This document shows, in pieces, positions 33,523-41,586 of a stretch of 64,000 nt of DNA (positions are counted from its first letter, which is position 1; the number at the start of each line of letters is the position of its first letter). This DNA is from an uncultured Acetatifactor sp. (GTDB lineage Bacteria > Bacillota > Clostridia > Lachnospirales > Lachnospiraceae), in assembly GCA_934402315.1 (NCBI GenBank), contig CAKRTS010000012.1, forward strand, positions 1 through 64,000. Reading direction: 5' to 3'. A program made the position numbers and the translations under genes. Under the pieces are notes generated by a model. That model searched no databases and was not told the DNA's origin. It saw only the letters and a list, made by a program, of their open reading frames with translations.

Positions 33523-35790
33523 TTATTTCTTCTGCTTCTTCGGCTGAATCTTTGTCTTAAACAAATACCACATGCTGCCGGCAAGACATACGGAAGAGTA
33601 ACCGCCGCAGACGATACCTACCATCAGAGGCAGTGCAAACTCACGGATGCTTGTCACACCGAGGATATAGAGCACTGCAACCATGATAAAGGTTGTCAGC
33701 GAAGTAAATACGCTTCTCGACATTGTCTGGGTGATACTTGTATTGACAACATTCTCAAGGCTGTCCTTGGAGGACATAACCGCCATATTCTCACGCACAC
33801 GGTCGAAGATAACGATCGTCGCGTTGATCGAGTATCCGACGATTGTCAGCATACATGCAACGAAGGTATTGCTCACAGACATTCTCGCCGCCGCATAGAA
33901 CGCAAGCACAACAAGCACATCGTGGAGCAGTGCAAGAATACTGCTGACGCCGAAGCGGATATCCTTGAAACGGATTCGGATGTAGATCAGCATACATACC
34001 ATGGAAACCGCAACTGCAATAATGGTGTCTCTTCTCATCTCGTCGCTGACGGTCGAGCTGATCGTCTCGGAGGTAATCATGTTCTCGTCGATGCCGAACT
34101 GTTCCCTGAACATATCGTTCAGCGCCTCTCTCTTTGTAACGTCCAGAGAGCTGGTCTTAAAGATGACCTCTGTGGTATCCTGTACGGTCTGTACCTGTAC
34201 GGCACTGCCTGTCACTTCCTCGATATAAGGCACAACGTCCGCAGTTGCCTTCTCAAGCGTCATCGCCTCGTCAAAGGTAACGGTCGTCTGTGTTCCGCCC
34301 TTGAAGTCCAGGCTGTAGTTCAGTGCATCTCCGGTGCTTACCTTATTCACACCCATCATGACAAAGCCAGCCACGATGATCGCGAGGGAAATTCCGAAGA
34401 ACAGGCCCTTCTTGGAGAGCACATTCAGTGCCTTATGCTCCCTGCCGATGCCGTACAGCCTCTCGTTCTTCAAGCCGAGCGCATAGAACGCATTCAGAAT
34501 ATATCTTGTCACGACAAGCGCTGTGAACATGGAAAGCACAATACCGAGTGCCAGCGTCTGGGCAAAGCCCTTTACGGAGCCGGGGCCTAAGAGCAGCAGC
34601 ACACCGGCTGCAATCAGCGTCGTGATATTTCCGTCGATGATCGCGGACAAAGCCTTGTCAAAACCGATCTTGATCGCATTCTGCACGGTCTTGCCGGAGG
34701 CAAGCTCCTCGCGGACACGCGCAAAGATCAGCACGTTTGCATCCACCGCCATACCGATGGAAAGAATGATACCTGCCACACCGGACAGGGTCAGTGTCAT
34801 ATCAAAGCCCTTCAAAAGAAGAACTACCAGCGCCGTGTAAGCGAGCAGCGCGATAGCAGCGGCAACACCGGGGATCAGATAAACAACGATCATGAGCACT
34901 GCCACAATGGCGAGTCCGATGGCTCCCGCCTTTAAGCTTGTCTGAATGGCATCCACACCGAGCTGTGCGCCGACAACCTTGGAATGCAGCTCCTCCAGCT
35001 CAAGCTTCAGTCCGCCGATTCGGATCGTGGAAGCAAGATTTTCCGCCTTCTCATAGGATTCCATCGGGGAAATCTGTGCACTGCCATTCGTGATTACAGC
35101 GTTTACCCTGGGTGCACTGATGATGCCTCCGTCATAGTAAATCGCCAACGATTCTCCCTTGCTGTATGCCTGCTGTGTGGCATCAGCAAATTTCTGCTGT
35201 CCGTCCTCTGTCATTGTCAGGTCGACAACATACTCGGAGTTGCCGAGCGTCTGATCCTTCTTGATACCCGACTGTGCATCCTTGACATCGGTACCGGTCA
35301 GCACGACGGAGCCGTCTGCAAGCAGCTCATCGATCGTCTTATTCATAACATAAGTGTAACCGTAGGAGCCGTCCGCGTTCTGTACCAGCTGACTGGTATA
35401 GTTCGTGTTTCCGTCAGAATCTGTCTGGGAGATAAAATACAGAGCACCGGGACGTCCCAGCTCCTGTAAAATGGCATTGGCATCGCTGACGCCCGGTATC
35501 TCGATATTGATACGGTCAACGCCCTCCTGATACACAATCGCCTCCGTGCTGTAGTTCAGCACACGCTTCTGGAGCTTGGCTATGGTGTCTGCCATATCGG
35601 TGGAGCTGGGAGCTTCATCTCCCACCACCTGATAGGTAATGCTGACTCCGCCTGCAAGGTCAAGTCCCAGCTTGATGGTGGATGCACTGCCGTCGCCCGC
35701 CGCATTGTAGCCGAAAATGTCAACATAGGTGACACCGGCAAGAAGCAGCAGAACACAGAGCAGTACAACGATCGCCTTGTTCTTTTTCAT
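33523..35790 (-). CDS. secDF: Fused protein-export membrane protein SecDF
   Basis: The 755-residue protein joins SecD and SecF, as in many Firmicutes. It uses the proton motive force to help SecYEG release exported proteins. The SecD part has the start LGLDLAGGVSITYQV and the external P1 domain, then six helices (about 270-440). The SecF part begins near LNYSLDFKGGTQTTV and has six more helices with IVIFDRVREN. It follows the SCIFF maturase gene by 41 bp, a recurrent arrangement in Clostridia. Confidence 0.95.
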   Translation of the reverse strand: MKKNKAIVVLLCVLLLLAGVTYVDIFGYNAAGDGSASTIKLGLDLAGGVSITYQVVGDEAPSSTDMADTIAKLQKRVLNYSTEAIVYQEGVDRINIEIPGVSDANAILQELGRPGALYFISQTDSDGNTNYTSQLVQNADGSYGYTYVMNKTIDELLADGSVVLTGTDVKDAQSGIKKDQTLGNSEYVVDLTMTEDGQQKFADATQQAYSKGESLAIYYDGGIISAPRVNAVITNGSAQISPMESYEKAENLASTIRIGGLKLELEELHSKVVGAQLGVDAIQTSLKAGAIGLAIVAVLMIVVYLIPGVAAAIALLAYTALVVLLLKGFDMTLTLSGVAGIILSIGMAVDANVLIFARVREELASGKTVQNAIKIGFDKALSAIIDGNITTLIAAGVLLLLGPGSVKGFAQTLALGIVLSMFTALVVTRYILNAFYALGLKNERLYGIGREHKALNVLSKKGLFFGISLAIIVAGFVMMGVNKVSTGDALNYSLDFKGGTQTTVTFDEAMTLEKATADVVPYIEEVTGSAVQVQTVQDTTEVIFKTSSLDVTKREALNDMFREQFGIDENMITSETISSTVSDEMRRDTIIAVAVSMVCMLIYIRIRFKDIRFGVSSILALLHDVLVVLAFYAAARMSVSNTFVACMLTIVGYSINATIVIFDRVRENMAVMSSKDSLENVVNTSITQTMSRSVFTSLTTFIMVAVLYILGVTSIREFALPLMVGIVCGGYSSVCLAGSMWYLFKTKIQPKKQKK

Positions 35791-35831
35791 TGTTCTTTCG
35801 TCCTTTCTTGGATTTATTTATTCTTCTTTAT

Positions 35832-37232
35832 CTATTCTTCTCCGCTCTCTTCTTCCATCTGCGCTACTTTCAGCATGATTGCACACTCGATCCTCTTCCG
35901 TTGCAATTCACAGCCCACGTCGTAGGCATCGTTGATGTTGCCGTGGAAGTTGTAGGAATTCGCCGCACAGCCGCCGCTGCAATAAAATTTGGCAAAGCAC
36001 TTCTTGCATTTATCCTTCGCATAGACATTACAGCACTTGAACTCGTCCCGGATGTCCTCTCTCGTCACGCCGTCAAAGACATTTCCCATCAGGAAATCCT
36101 CATTGCCGACAAACTGGTGGCAGGGATACAGATCGCCCCAAGGTGTCACGGCGAGATATTCCGTGCCGGAGCCGCAGCCCGAGAGACGTTTCGCCACGCA
36201 GGGCCCGCCCTCCAGATCTATCATGAAATGGAAGAAATTAAAGCCGTTTCCTTCCTTTCTGCGCCGGATCATCTCGACCGCCAGCTTATCGTACTCCTCC
36301 TTCAGCTTCGGAATGTCCGCCTCCTGGATCGCATAGGAGTCCGTCGGCTGCGCCACAACCGGCTCCACGGAAATCTGCTTGAAGCCGAGGTCTGCCAGAT
36401 GAAGGACGTCATTGGAGAAATCGAGGTTATTGTGCGTGTAGGTGCCGCGCACATAATAGCGCATCTGCTCCCTGCTCTCCGCTACCTTCTGGAACTTCGG
36501 CACGATAATGTCATAACTTCCCTGTCCGCCGCGGAAGGGGCGCATCATATCATTGATCTCCTTCCGTCCGTCGATGCTGAGGACAATGTTTGCCATTTCC
36601 CTGTTGGCAAATTCCATGATCTCATCGTTCAGCAACACGCCGTTCGTCGTCAGCGTGAAACGGAACTTCTTGTTGTTCGGCTCCTCAAGGCTTCTGCCGT
36701 ATTTTACCAGCTCCTTGACTACCTCCCAGTTCATCAGCGGCTCACCGCCGAAGAAATCCACCTCGAGGTTTACACGGTTGCCGGAATTGGCAACCAGAAA
36801 GTCCAGCGCCTTCTTTCCGACCTCAAGGCTCATCAGCGCCCTTCTGCCGTGGTATTCTCCCTCCTCCGCAAAGCAATAGCGGCAGGCGAGATTACAGTCG
36901 TGGGCGATGTGCAGGCACAGAGCCTTTACCACCGTCTGACGCTTTTTAAAGTCAAAGACATAATTTTCATAAATATCCGGTGCGAATAACTGCCCTGCTG
37001 CCTCCAGCTCAAGCACCTCGTCCACCGCCTCGGTGATCTCCGCCTCTGGGTAGGGAATATTGGCAAGATTCAGCACTGCCGCCTTGATCGTGTCAGCGTC
37101 CTTAATCCCCTCGTTCACCAACGGCTCCACCAGCGGGATCATATCATAGACAATATCGTCCACCACATGGATGGAACCGCTGTTCACATCCATCACGATA
37201 TTGTATCCGTTACTCTTATACTGATGTATCAC
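35832..37232 (-). CDS. scfB: Radical-SAM SCIFF peptide maturase
   Basis: A 466-residue radical-SAM/SPASM enzyme that forms thioether bridges in the SCIFF precursor encoded next to it. The SAM cluster motif CNLACRYC lies near residue 115. The C-terminal SPASM region has the many cysteines that hold two auxiliary Fe-S clusters (CCNVYAKDKCKKCFAKFYCSG span). The N-terminus carries the peptide-binding RRE-like segment. It is separated from scfA by 84 bp containing a hairpin, and leads directly into secDF. The family function is established in related enzymes (TIGR03974). Confidence 0.95.
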   Translation of the reverse strand: MIHQYKSNGYNIVMDVNSGSIHVVDDIVYDMIPLVEPLVNEGIKDADTIKAAVLNLANIPYPEAEITEAVDEVLELEAAGQLFAPDIYENYVFDFKKRQTVVKALCLHIAHDCNLACRYCFAEEGEYHGRRALMSLEVGKKALDFLVANSGNRVNLEVDFFGGEPLMNWEVVKELVKYGRSLEEPNNKKFRFTLTTNGVLLNDEIMEFANREMANIVLSIDGRKEINDMMRPFRGGQGSYDIIVPKFQKVAESREQMRYYVRGTYTHNNLDFSNDVLHLADLGFKQISVEPVVAQPTDSYAIQEADIPKLKEEYDKLAVEMIRRRKEGNGFNFFHFMIDLEGGPCVAKRLSGCGSGTEYLAVTPWGDLYPCHQFVGNEDFLMGNVFDGVTREDIRDEFKCCNVYAKDKCKKCFAKFYCSGGCAANSYNFHGNINDAYDVGCELQRKRIECAIMLKVAQMEEESGEE

Positions 37233-37265
37233 AGATCTGTTTCCTTTCTGTACCGCGCATAGAAT

Positions 37266-37289
37266 AAGCAGCGACCGGAATCGCTGCTT
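37266..37289 (-). promoter_or_regulatory. Hairpin between scfA and scfB, possible attenuator or mRNA stabiliser
   Basis: A perfect 9-bp stem AAGCAGCGA/TCGCTGCTT with a six-base loop. Only a weak T-rich tail (ATTCTATG) follows, so it is more likely a partial attenuator or mRNA 3'-end protector. It could give far more peptide than enzyme message. Confidence 0.5.
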
Positions 37290-37316
37290 GCTCTAGCCAT
37301 CTCTGATTAGGTCAAA

Positions 37317-37460
37317 TTATTTAATCTTTTCACAGCTCTGGTTGCCTACTGTGCAGGATGTCTTACATGCTGACTGGCAGGATGTCTGGCACTCGCCGCA
37401 GCCGCCCTTCTTCATGGACTCCTTTAAGTTTCTTGTTGTCAGGGTTTTGATATGCTTCAT
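37317..37460 (-). CDS. scfA: SCIFF precursor peptide (six cysteines in forty-five residues)
   Basis: The 47-residue ribosomally made peptide has a leader of about 18 residues (MKHIKTLTTRNLKESMKKG) and Cys at 21, 24, 28, 32, 36 and 43, the SCIFF pattern (TIGR03973). The maturase next door joins Cys to a nearby Thr by a thioether. The mature product's role is unknown, although it is nearly universal in Clostridia. ATG 37460 follows AAGGAGG; a longer frame upstream lacks an RBS. Confidence 0.95.
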   Translation of the reverse strand: MKHIKTLTTRNLKESMKKGGCGECQTSCQSACKTSCTVGNQSCEKIK

Positions 37461-37511
37461 GATAAAAGCCTCCTTATGTTTCATCCTTCTATAGATTAAT
37501 AAACACACTGT

Positions 37512-37539
37512 AGTATACCATAAATTTGCATTTTGTAAA
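37512..37539 (-). promoter_or_regulatory. Promoter of the scfA-scfB-secDF unit
   Basis: TTTACA (complement at 37534-37539) and TATACT (complement at 37512-37517) are 16 bp apart, 52 bp before scfA. Confidence 0.6.
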
Positions 37540-37572
37540 ATACTTTTTTTCAGAAACCTTACGAACTGTCTG

Positions 37573-37950
37573 TCAGCTCACCATTCCCCCGAGCATTCCG
37601 CCCCCCGCACAGAGCGCGAGCGTGGTAAAAAATGAATTTCCCAGACTTGCCCCCTTCTCCCCCGCGAACACGGAGATGACAGCAAGCACAAGGAAGTACG
37701 CCGCTCCCTCGAGCAGTCCCCAGAGGAATTTCCGGCTCTGCATCTTCTTCCCCGCCAGAAAACCCGCAAAGAAGGTAGCCGCCACATAGATGACGATGAC
37801 GGCGATCGTCACAGCCTTCTCCCCAAGCCCGGATTTATACAGCAGCAATGAGAGCAGCGCCAGCAGCGCCCCCGTCAGTATGTAAGAAAACAAGAGACAT
37901 TTCAGCAAAGAGACCACCGGCACCCCTCCGGCATTTGTTGACCGTTCCAT
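37573..37950 (-). CDS. Small membrane protein, TIGR04086 type
   Basis: The 125-residue protein has four predicted helices (LLKCLLFSYILTGALLALL, VTIAVIVIYVAATFFAGF, AAYFLVLAVISVFAG and the glycine-rich LALCAGGGMLGGM). It fits the TIGR04086 group that regularly lies beside SCIFF genes in Clostridia. The function is unknown; the gene's position suggests a link to the SCIFF peptide. ATG 37950 follows GGAGG. It is divergent from the CNNM gene. Confidence 0.75.
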   Translation of the reverse strand: MERSTNAGGVPVVSLLKCLLFSYILTGALLALLSLLLYKSGLGEKAVTIAVIVIYVAATFFAGFLAGKKMQSRKFLWGLLEGAAYFLVLAVISVFAGEKGASLGNSFFTTLALCAGGGMLGGMVS

Positions 37951-38090
37951 GGCTTTCCTCCATCTTTCTAAATTTTCTATTAAAAGAATATGCAGTATCG
38001 TCAATAATCTTGACAACTGCTTTTCCCATCCTGTATATTTGTAATCGTGTAATCAACAACTACAACATTATTAAAAAAGGAGTGATTTTT

Positions 38091-39398
38091 TTGGATGCCC
38101 CAGGTGTCATACAACTTTTATTTCTGATTACATTAATCTTTCTTTCTGCGTTCTTTTCTTCTGCGGAAACCGCTCTCAGCACGGTGAACCGGGTAAGAAT
38201 GCGCACTCTTGAGGACGAAGGCGATAAGCGTGCGGCAAGAGTCAACAAAATACTGGAAAAATACAGCAAGATGCTCAGCGCCATACTGATCGGCAACAAC
38301 GTTGTCAATCTGTCCGCCTCGGCGCTTGCGACGACTCTGGCTATGCGGATCAGCTTTCCCGTCGGCATTGCCACCGGTATTCTGACGATTGTGGTTCTGC
38401 TCTGCGGCGAGATTCTCCCCAAGACATGGGCAATGCATTCCTCGGAAAAGCTTTCCCTTGCCTACAGCGGAATCATCTATGTACTAATGCAGATCCTTAC
38501 CCCGGTGATTTTCCTTGTCGACAAGATTGCAAATGCTCTTCTGCGTCTGCTGCATGTTGACCCGAACAAGAAGGTTTCCATGACAGAGGCTGATCTGAGA
38601 ACCTATGTGGAAGTCGGTCACGAGGACGGCGTCATCGAATCCGAAGAGCGCGAAATGATCTACAATGTGTTCGATTTTTCCGACGCTCTGGCGAAGGACA
38701 TCATGATTCCGAGAATCAATATGGTTACTGTGGATGTCGCCGACACCTACGAGGAGGTGCTGAGTGTATTCCGGGAATCCATGTACACCCGTCTTCCCGT
38801 TTATCAGGATGACAAGGACAACATCATCGGTGTCATCAACATAAAGGACTTCATCCTCACAGAGAATCCGAAGGCCTTCCGGGTGAAGGATATTCTCCGG
38901 GATGCCCATTATACATATGAATATAAGAAGGTTGCCGATCTGCTGATCGAAATCCGTGAAAAGACCACGAACGTGACCTTTGTGCTCAACGAGTACGGCG
39001 CGACCGTCGGAATGATTACACTGGAAGACCTGCTGGAGGAGATCGTCGGTGAGATCCGGGATGAGTACGATGCGGACGAGGCGGAGCTCATCCAGAAGAA
39101 GGGCGAGCGCTCCTGGCTGGTCGAGGGCAGCATGAAGCTCGACGACATCAACGACGAGCTCGGCACCGATCTCGACAGCGAGGATTACGATTCCATCAGC
39201 GGCATTATTATAGAGAACCTCGACCGGCTTCCCGAGGATAACGAGGAAGTCACGCTGGACAACGGCATTCACCTGAAGGTGCAGGGAATCGACCAGAACC
39301 GGATCAAAAAAGTACTGATTACACTTCCCGAACCTCCCGCCGAGGAAGAGGCGGACGACGAAAAGAACAGTGACAAGGACAGTGAAGGTAAAGAATAG
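38091..39398 (+). CDS. CNNM/CorC-type membrane transporter with CBS domains
   Basis: The 435-residue protein has an N-terminal CNNM (DUF21) membrane domain with LSAFFSSAETALSTVN, two CBS repeats around residues 195-320 (IMIPRINMV, RLPVYQDDKDN, then a second copy with MITLEDLLEEIVGEI) and a C-terminal CorC/HlyC domain. Related proteins take part in Mg2+ or Co2+ efflux; the old name hemolysin is misleading. The start is TTG 38091, nine bases after GGAG, which gives the usual length. The acidic tail (EEEADDEKNSDKD) is typical. Confidence 0.9.
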   Translation: MDAPGVIQLLFLITLIFLSAFFSSAETALSTVNRVRMRTLEDEGDKRAARVNKILEKYSKMLSAILIGNNVVNLSASALATTLAMRISFPVGIATGILTIVVLLCGEILPKTWAMHSSEKLSLAYSGIIYVLMQILTPVIFLVDKIANALLRLLHVDPNKKVSMTEADLRTYVEVGHEDGVIESEEREMIYNVFDFSDALAKDIMIPRINMVTVDVADTYEEVLSVFRESMYTRLPVYQDDKDNIIGVINIKDFILTENPKAFRVKDILRDAHYTYEYKKVADLLIEIREKTTNVTFVLNEYGATVGMITLEDLLEEIVGEIRDEYDADEAELIQKKGERSWLVEGSMKLDDINDELGTDLDSEDYDSISGIIIENLDRLPEDNEEVTLDNGIHLKVQGIDQNRIKKVLITLPEPPAEEEADDEKNSDKDSEGKE

Positions 39399-39399
39399 A

Positions 39400-39432
39400 A
39401 AAAGCCCCGAGGCACATCACCTCGGGGTTATT
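39400..39432. terminator. Bidirectional terminator between the CNNM gene and phoR
   Basis: The stem CCCCGAGG/CCTCGGGG with a seven-base loop has T-runs on both sides (TTATTTATTT on plus, CTTTTTC on minus). It serves both convergent genes. Confidence 0.85.
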
Positions 39433-39447
39433 TATTTATCTCCCGCT

Positions 39448-40779
39448 TCATTCATGAAAGGCAACCCTGATCTCCGTTCCTCTTCCGACCTCGCTGTCCA
39501 GTTCCATGCGCGCGTCATGCTTCGCCACAATGTGCTTTACAATGGCAAGTCCAAGACCTGTGCCGCCCGTGGATTTGGAACGGCTCTTGTCGACCCGGTA
39601 AAACCTCTCGAAGATTCTGTCCTGATGCTCCCTGGGAATACCGATTCCGGTATCCTTGACCGACAGAACCACAGGTCTCTCCCGGTCACCCTGCTCTCTC
39701 CTCACACACACATCGACCCTGCCCCCCGCATTATTGTAGCGGATGGCATTATCACAGAGATTATACAACAGCTCTTCGATCATCTGCTTGTTTCCGTTAA
39801 TCCTGCAGCTCTCGCCGCTGAGCGCCAGTGTCACGCCATTCTTCTCCGCATTCATCTGCAAAACGCCTACACAATCCTTTGCCATCGCGTAGAGGTCAAG
39901 CGTTTCAAAGACGTCCTCCGACTCGGCGCTGTCCAGCTCCGACAGACGGATAATATCGTTAATCAGCGACAGCAGTCTGTTCGCGCTGTTCCGGATTCCC
40001 CTTGCGAAGCGGGTGATGTCCTCCTTGTCCGCCATTCCGGTCTCGATCAGCTCCGCATAGCCGGAAATGGAGGTCAGCGGTGTCTTCAGTTCATGTGAGA
40101 CATTCGCCGTGAACTCCTGCCGCATCTGCGCATTTTTCAGGATGTCCTGATGCTGTTCCTGAATCATCTCAATAAAGGGAGCCAGTTCGTCGTAGACCGC
40201 CGGCTGAATACCGGCATCCATGTTCTCCGCCAGATTTTCAATCGGCTCTATCAGCTTGCGCGTCAGCATATGCGCCATGCCGAGGCTCAGCAGAATCAGC
40301 GCCGCCAGTATCCACATAATGGTCGGGACGACACTGCTGAACACACTGATAATGCTGCCCGCGTCCTTCGCCACACGCAGCACGCTCCCGTTGTCGAGCC
40401 TGACCGCATAATAAAAGGTATTGTGCGACAGTGTCTGCGAATTACGCATGGACTGTCCCTCTCCCTTTTCAAAGGCGTCCCGGATCTCCGGCCGGTCCAT
40501 ATGATTTTCGAGGGTGTTACTGTCCACCTCATTGTCATAGAGAACCTTGCCCGACGGATCTACCAGCGTCAGCCGGATCTCTCTCTCAAGCAGCGCCCCG
40601 CCCACCTGTTCAAACTGTGTGTCCTCTCCCGTCTCGCACACCAGCGTGGTATAGTCCTTGAGATCGGACGTGACCTGATTCTGGAACAGATTATAGTAAA
40701 CCACCGTAATCAGCGCTGTCGTTATACAGATGGCAAGCAGCGCGATCAGAATAAAGGATCTGTTTATTCTCTTCTTCAT
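39448..40779 (-). CDS. phoR: Phosphate-regulon-type sensor histidine kinase
   Basis: The 443-residue kinase has helices at about 10-32 and 155-180 around an extracytoplasmic region and a HAMP-like linker. The phospho-acceptor His lies in SHELKTPLTSISGYAELI. The ATPase domain carries N, G1 and G2 boxes (LLYNLCDNAIRYN, DTGIGIPREH, GGTGLGLAIVKH). Its position at the end of the pst-phoU-cotransporter-phoB run supports the PhoR assignment. It would phosphorylate the response regulator 28 bp upstream when phosphate is low. Confidence 0.88.
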   Translation of the reverse strand: MKKRINRSFILIALLAICITTALITVVYYNLFQNQVTSDLKDYTTLVCETGEDTQFEQVGGALLEREIRLTLVDPSGKVLYDNEVDSNTLENHMDRPEIRDAFEKGEGQSMRNSQTLSHNTFYYAVRLDNGSVLRVAKDAGSIISVFSSVVPTIMWILAALILLSLGMAHMLTRKLIEPIENLAENMDAGIQPAVYDELAPFIEMIQEQHQDILKNAQMRQEFTANVSHELKTPLTSISGYAELIETGMADKEDITRFARGIRNSANRLLSLINDIIRLSELDSAESEDVFETLDLYAMAKDCVGVLQMNAEKNGVTLALSGESCRINGNKQMIEELLYNLCDNAIRYNNAGGRVDVCVRREQGDRERPVVLSVKDTGIGIPREHQDRIFERFYRVDKSRSKSTGGTGLGLAIVKHIVAKHDARMELDSEVGRGTEIRVAFHE

Positions 40780-40807
40780 GGCTACACTCCTTTGTATTCA
40801 CAGGGTC

Positions 40808-41488
40808 TCACTGCTCGTTCAGCAGATACCCCACATTTCTCACGGTCTTAATCATTCCTCCCGCCTCGCCGAGCTTCTGGCGGAGCGTCTTGATGTGCAT
40901 ATCCAGCGTTCTGGATTCCCCTTCAAAGTCCGTTCCCCAGATGCGGTCGAGAATGACCTCCCGCGTCGTGACAATGCCTGTATTCGTCAGCAGCAGCTTT
41001 AACAGCTCATATTCCTTGTAAGTCAGTTCCACCGGCCTGCCGTCCACAGTGACCGTGTGCCGCTCTCTGTCCAGAACGATCCCGCCGGCCTTCAGCAGTC
41101 TCACCTTCTCCTCATTTCCTCCGCTCCTGCGCAGCATCGCCTTGACCCGGGAGATCAGCTCCATGACACCGAACGGCTTCGTCAGATAATCGTCCGCTCC
41201 GATGTCGAGCCCCTTCACCTTGTCAATCTCCGTTGTCTTCGCCGTGACCATGATGATCGGGACAAGCACCGTCTCCCTGTCCGCACGCAGCTTCTTGACA
41301 ATGCTCAGTCCATCCTCATCCGGGAGCATGATGTCCAGAAGAATCAGATCGGGAAGCTGCTTCTCCATCGCCCGGAAGAACTCTCCCGCCGAGCCGAAGC
41401 CCTCCACCTGATATCCCACGTTTGACAGGGCAAAGCTCTCTATTTCCTGTATACTGATGTCGTCCTCAACAATATAAATCAGTGCCAT
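40808..41488 (-). CDS. phoB: OmpR-family response regulator (PhoB/PhoP type)
   Basis: The 226-residue regulator has a receiver domain with the acidic pair DD near residue 8, the phospho-acceptor Asp in LLDIMLPDEDG and the Lys in DDYLTKPF. A winged-helix DNA-binding domain follows (LTYKEYELLKLL, LDMHIKTLRQKLG). It pairs with phoR. The 11-bp-spaced TTTACA/TNTTAC boxes found before pstS and the cotransporter gene are its likely binding sites. A 12-bp repeat lies in its leader. Confidence 0.9.
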   Translation of the reverse strand: MALIYIVEDDISIQEIESFALSNVGYQVEGFGSAGEFFRAMEKQLPDLILLDIMLPDEDGLSIVKKLRADRETVLVPIIMVTAKTTEIDKVKGLDIGADDYLTKPFGVMELISRVKAMLRRSGGNEEKVRLLKAGGIVLDRERHTVTVDGRPVELTYKEYELLKLLLTNTGIVTTREVILDRIWGTDFEGESRTLDMHIKTLRQKLGEAGGMIKTVRNVGYLLNEQ

Positions 41489-41503
41489 TTCTTCAATCTA
41501 TCC

Positions 41504-41559
41504 TCCGTCTCCGAACCTTTCCCATCGGATAACCTAACTTTAATGTATCCGTCTCCGAA
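41504..41559. repeat. Pair of 12-bp direct repeats in the phoB leader
   Basis: TCCGTCTCCGAA occurs at 41504-41515 and at 41548-41559, 44 bp apart centre to centre, which is close to four helical turns. One copy overlaps the phoB RBS. It could be a regulator site or chance. Confidence 0.35.
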
Positions 41560-41586
41560 AGACAAGTCCTTTTCTTCCGACATGCC

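Noticed and set aside
38091..39398. Hemolysin annotation for the CNNM/CorC protein
   Set aside because: The DUF21, CBS and CorC domains indicate a metal-ion transporter; the hemolysin label is historical.
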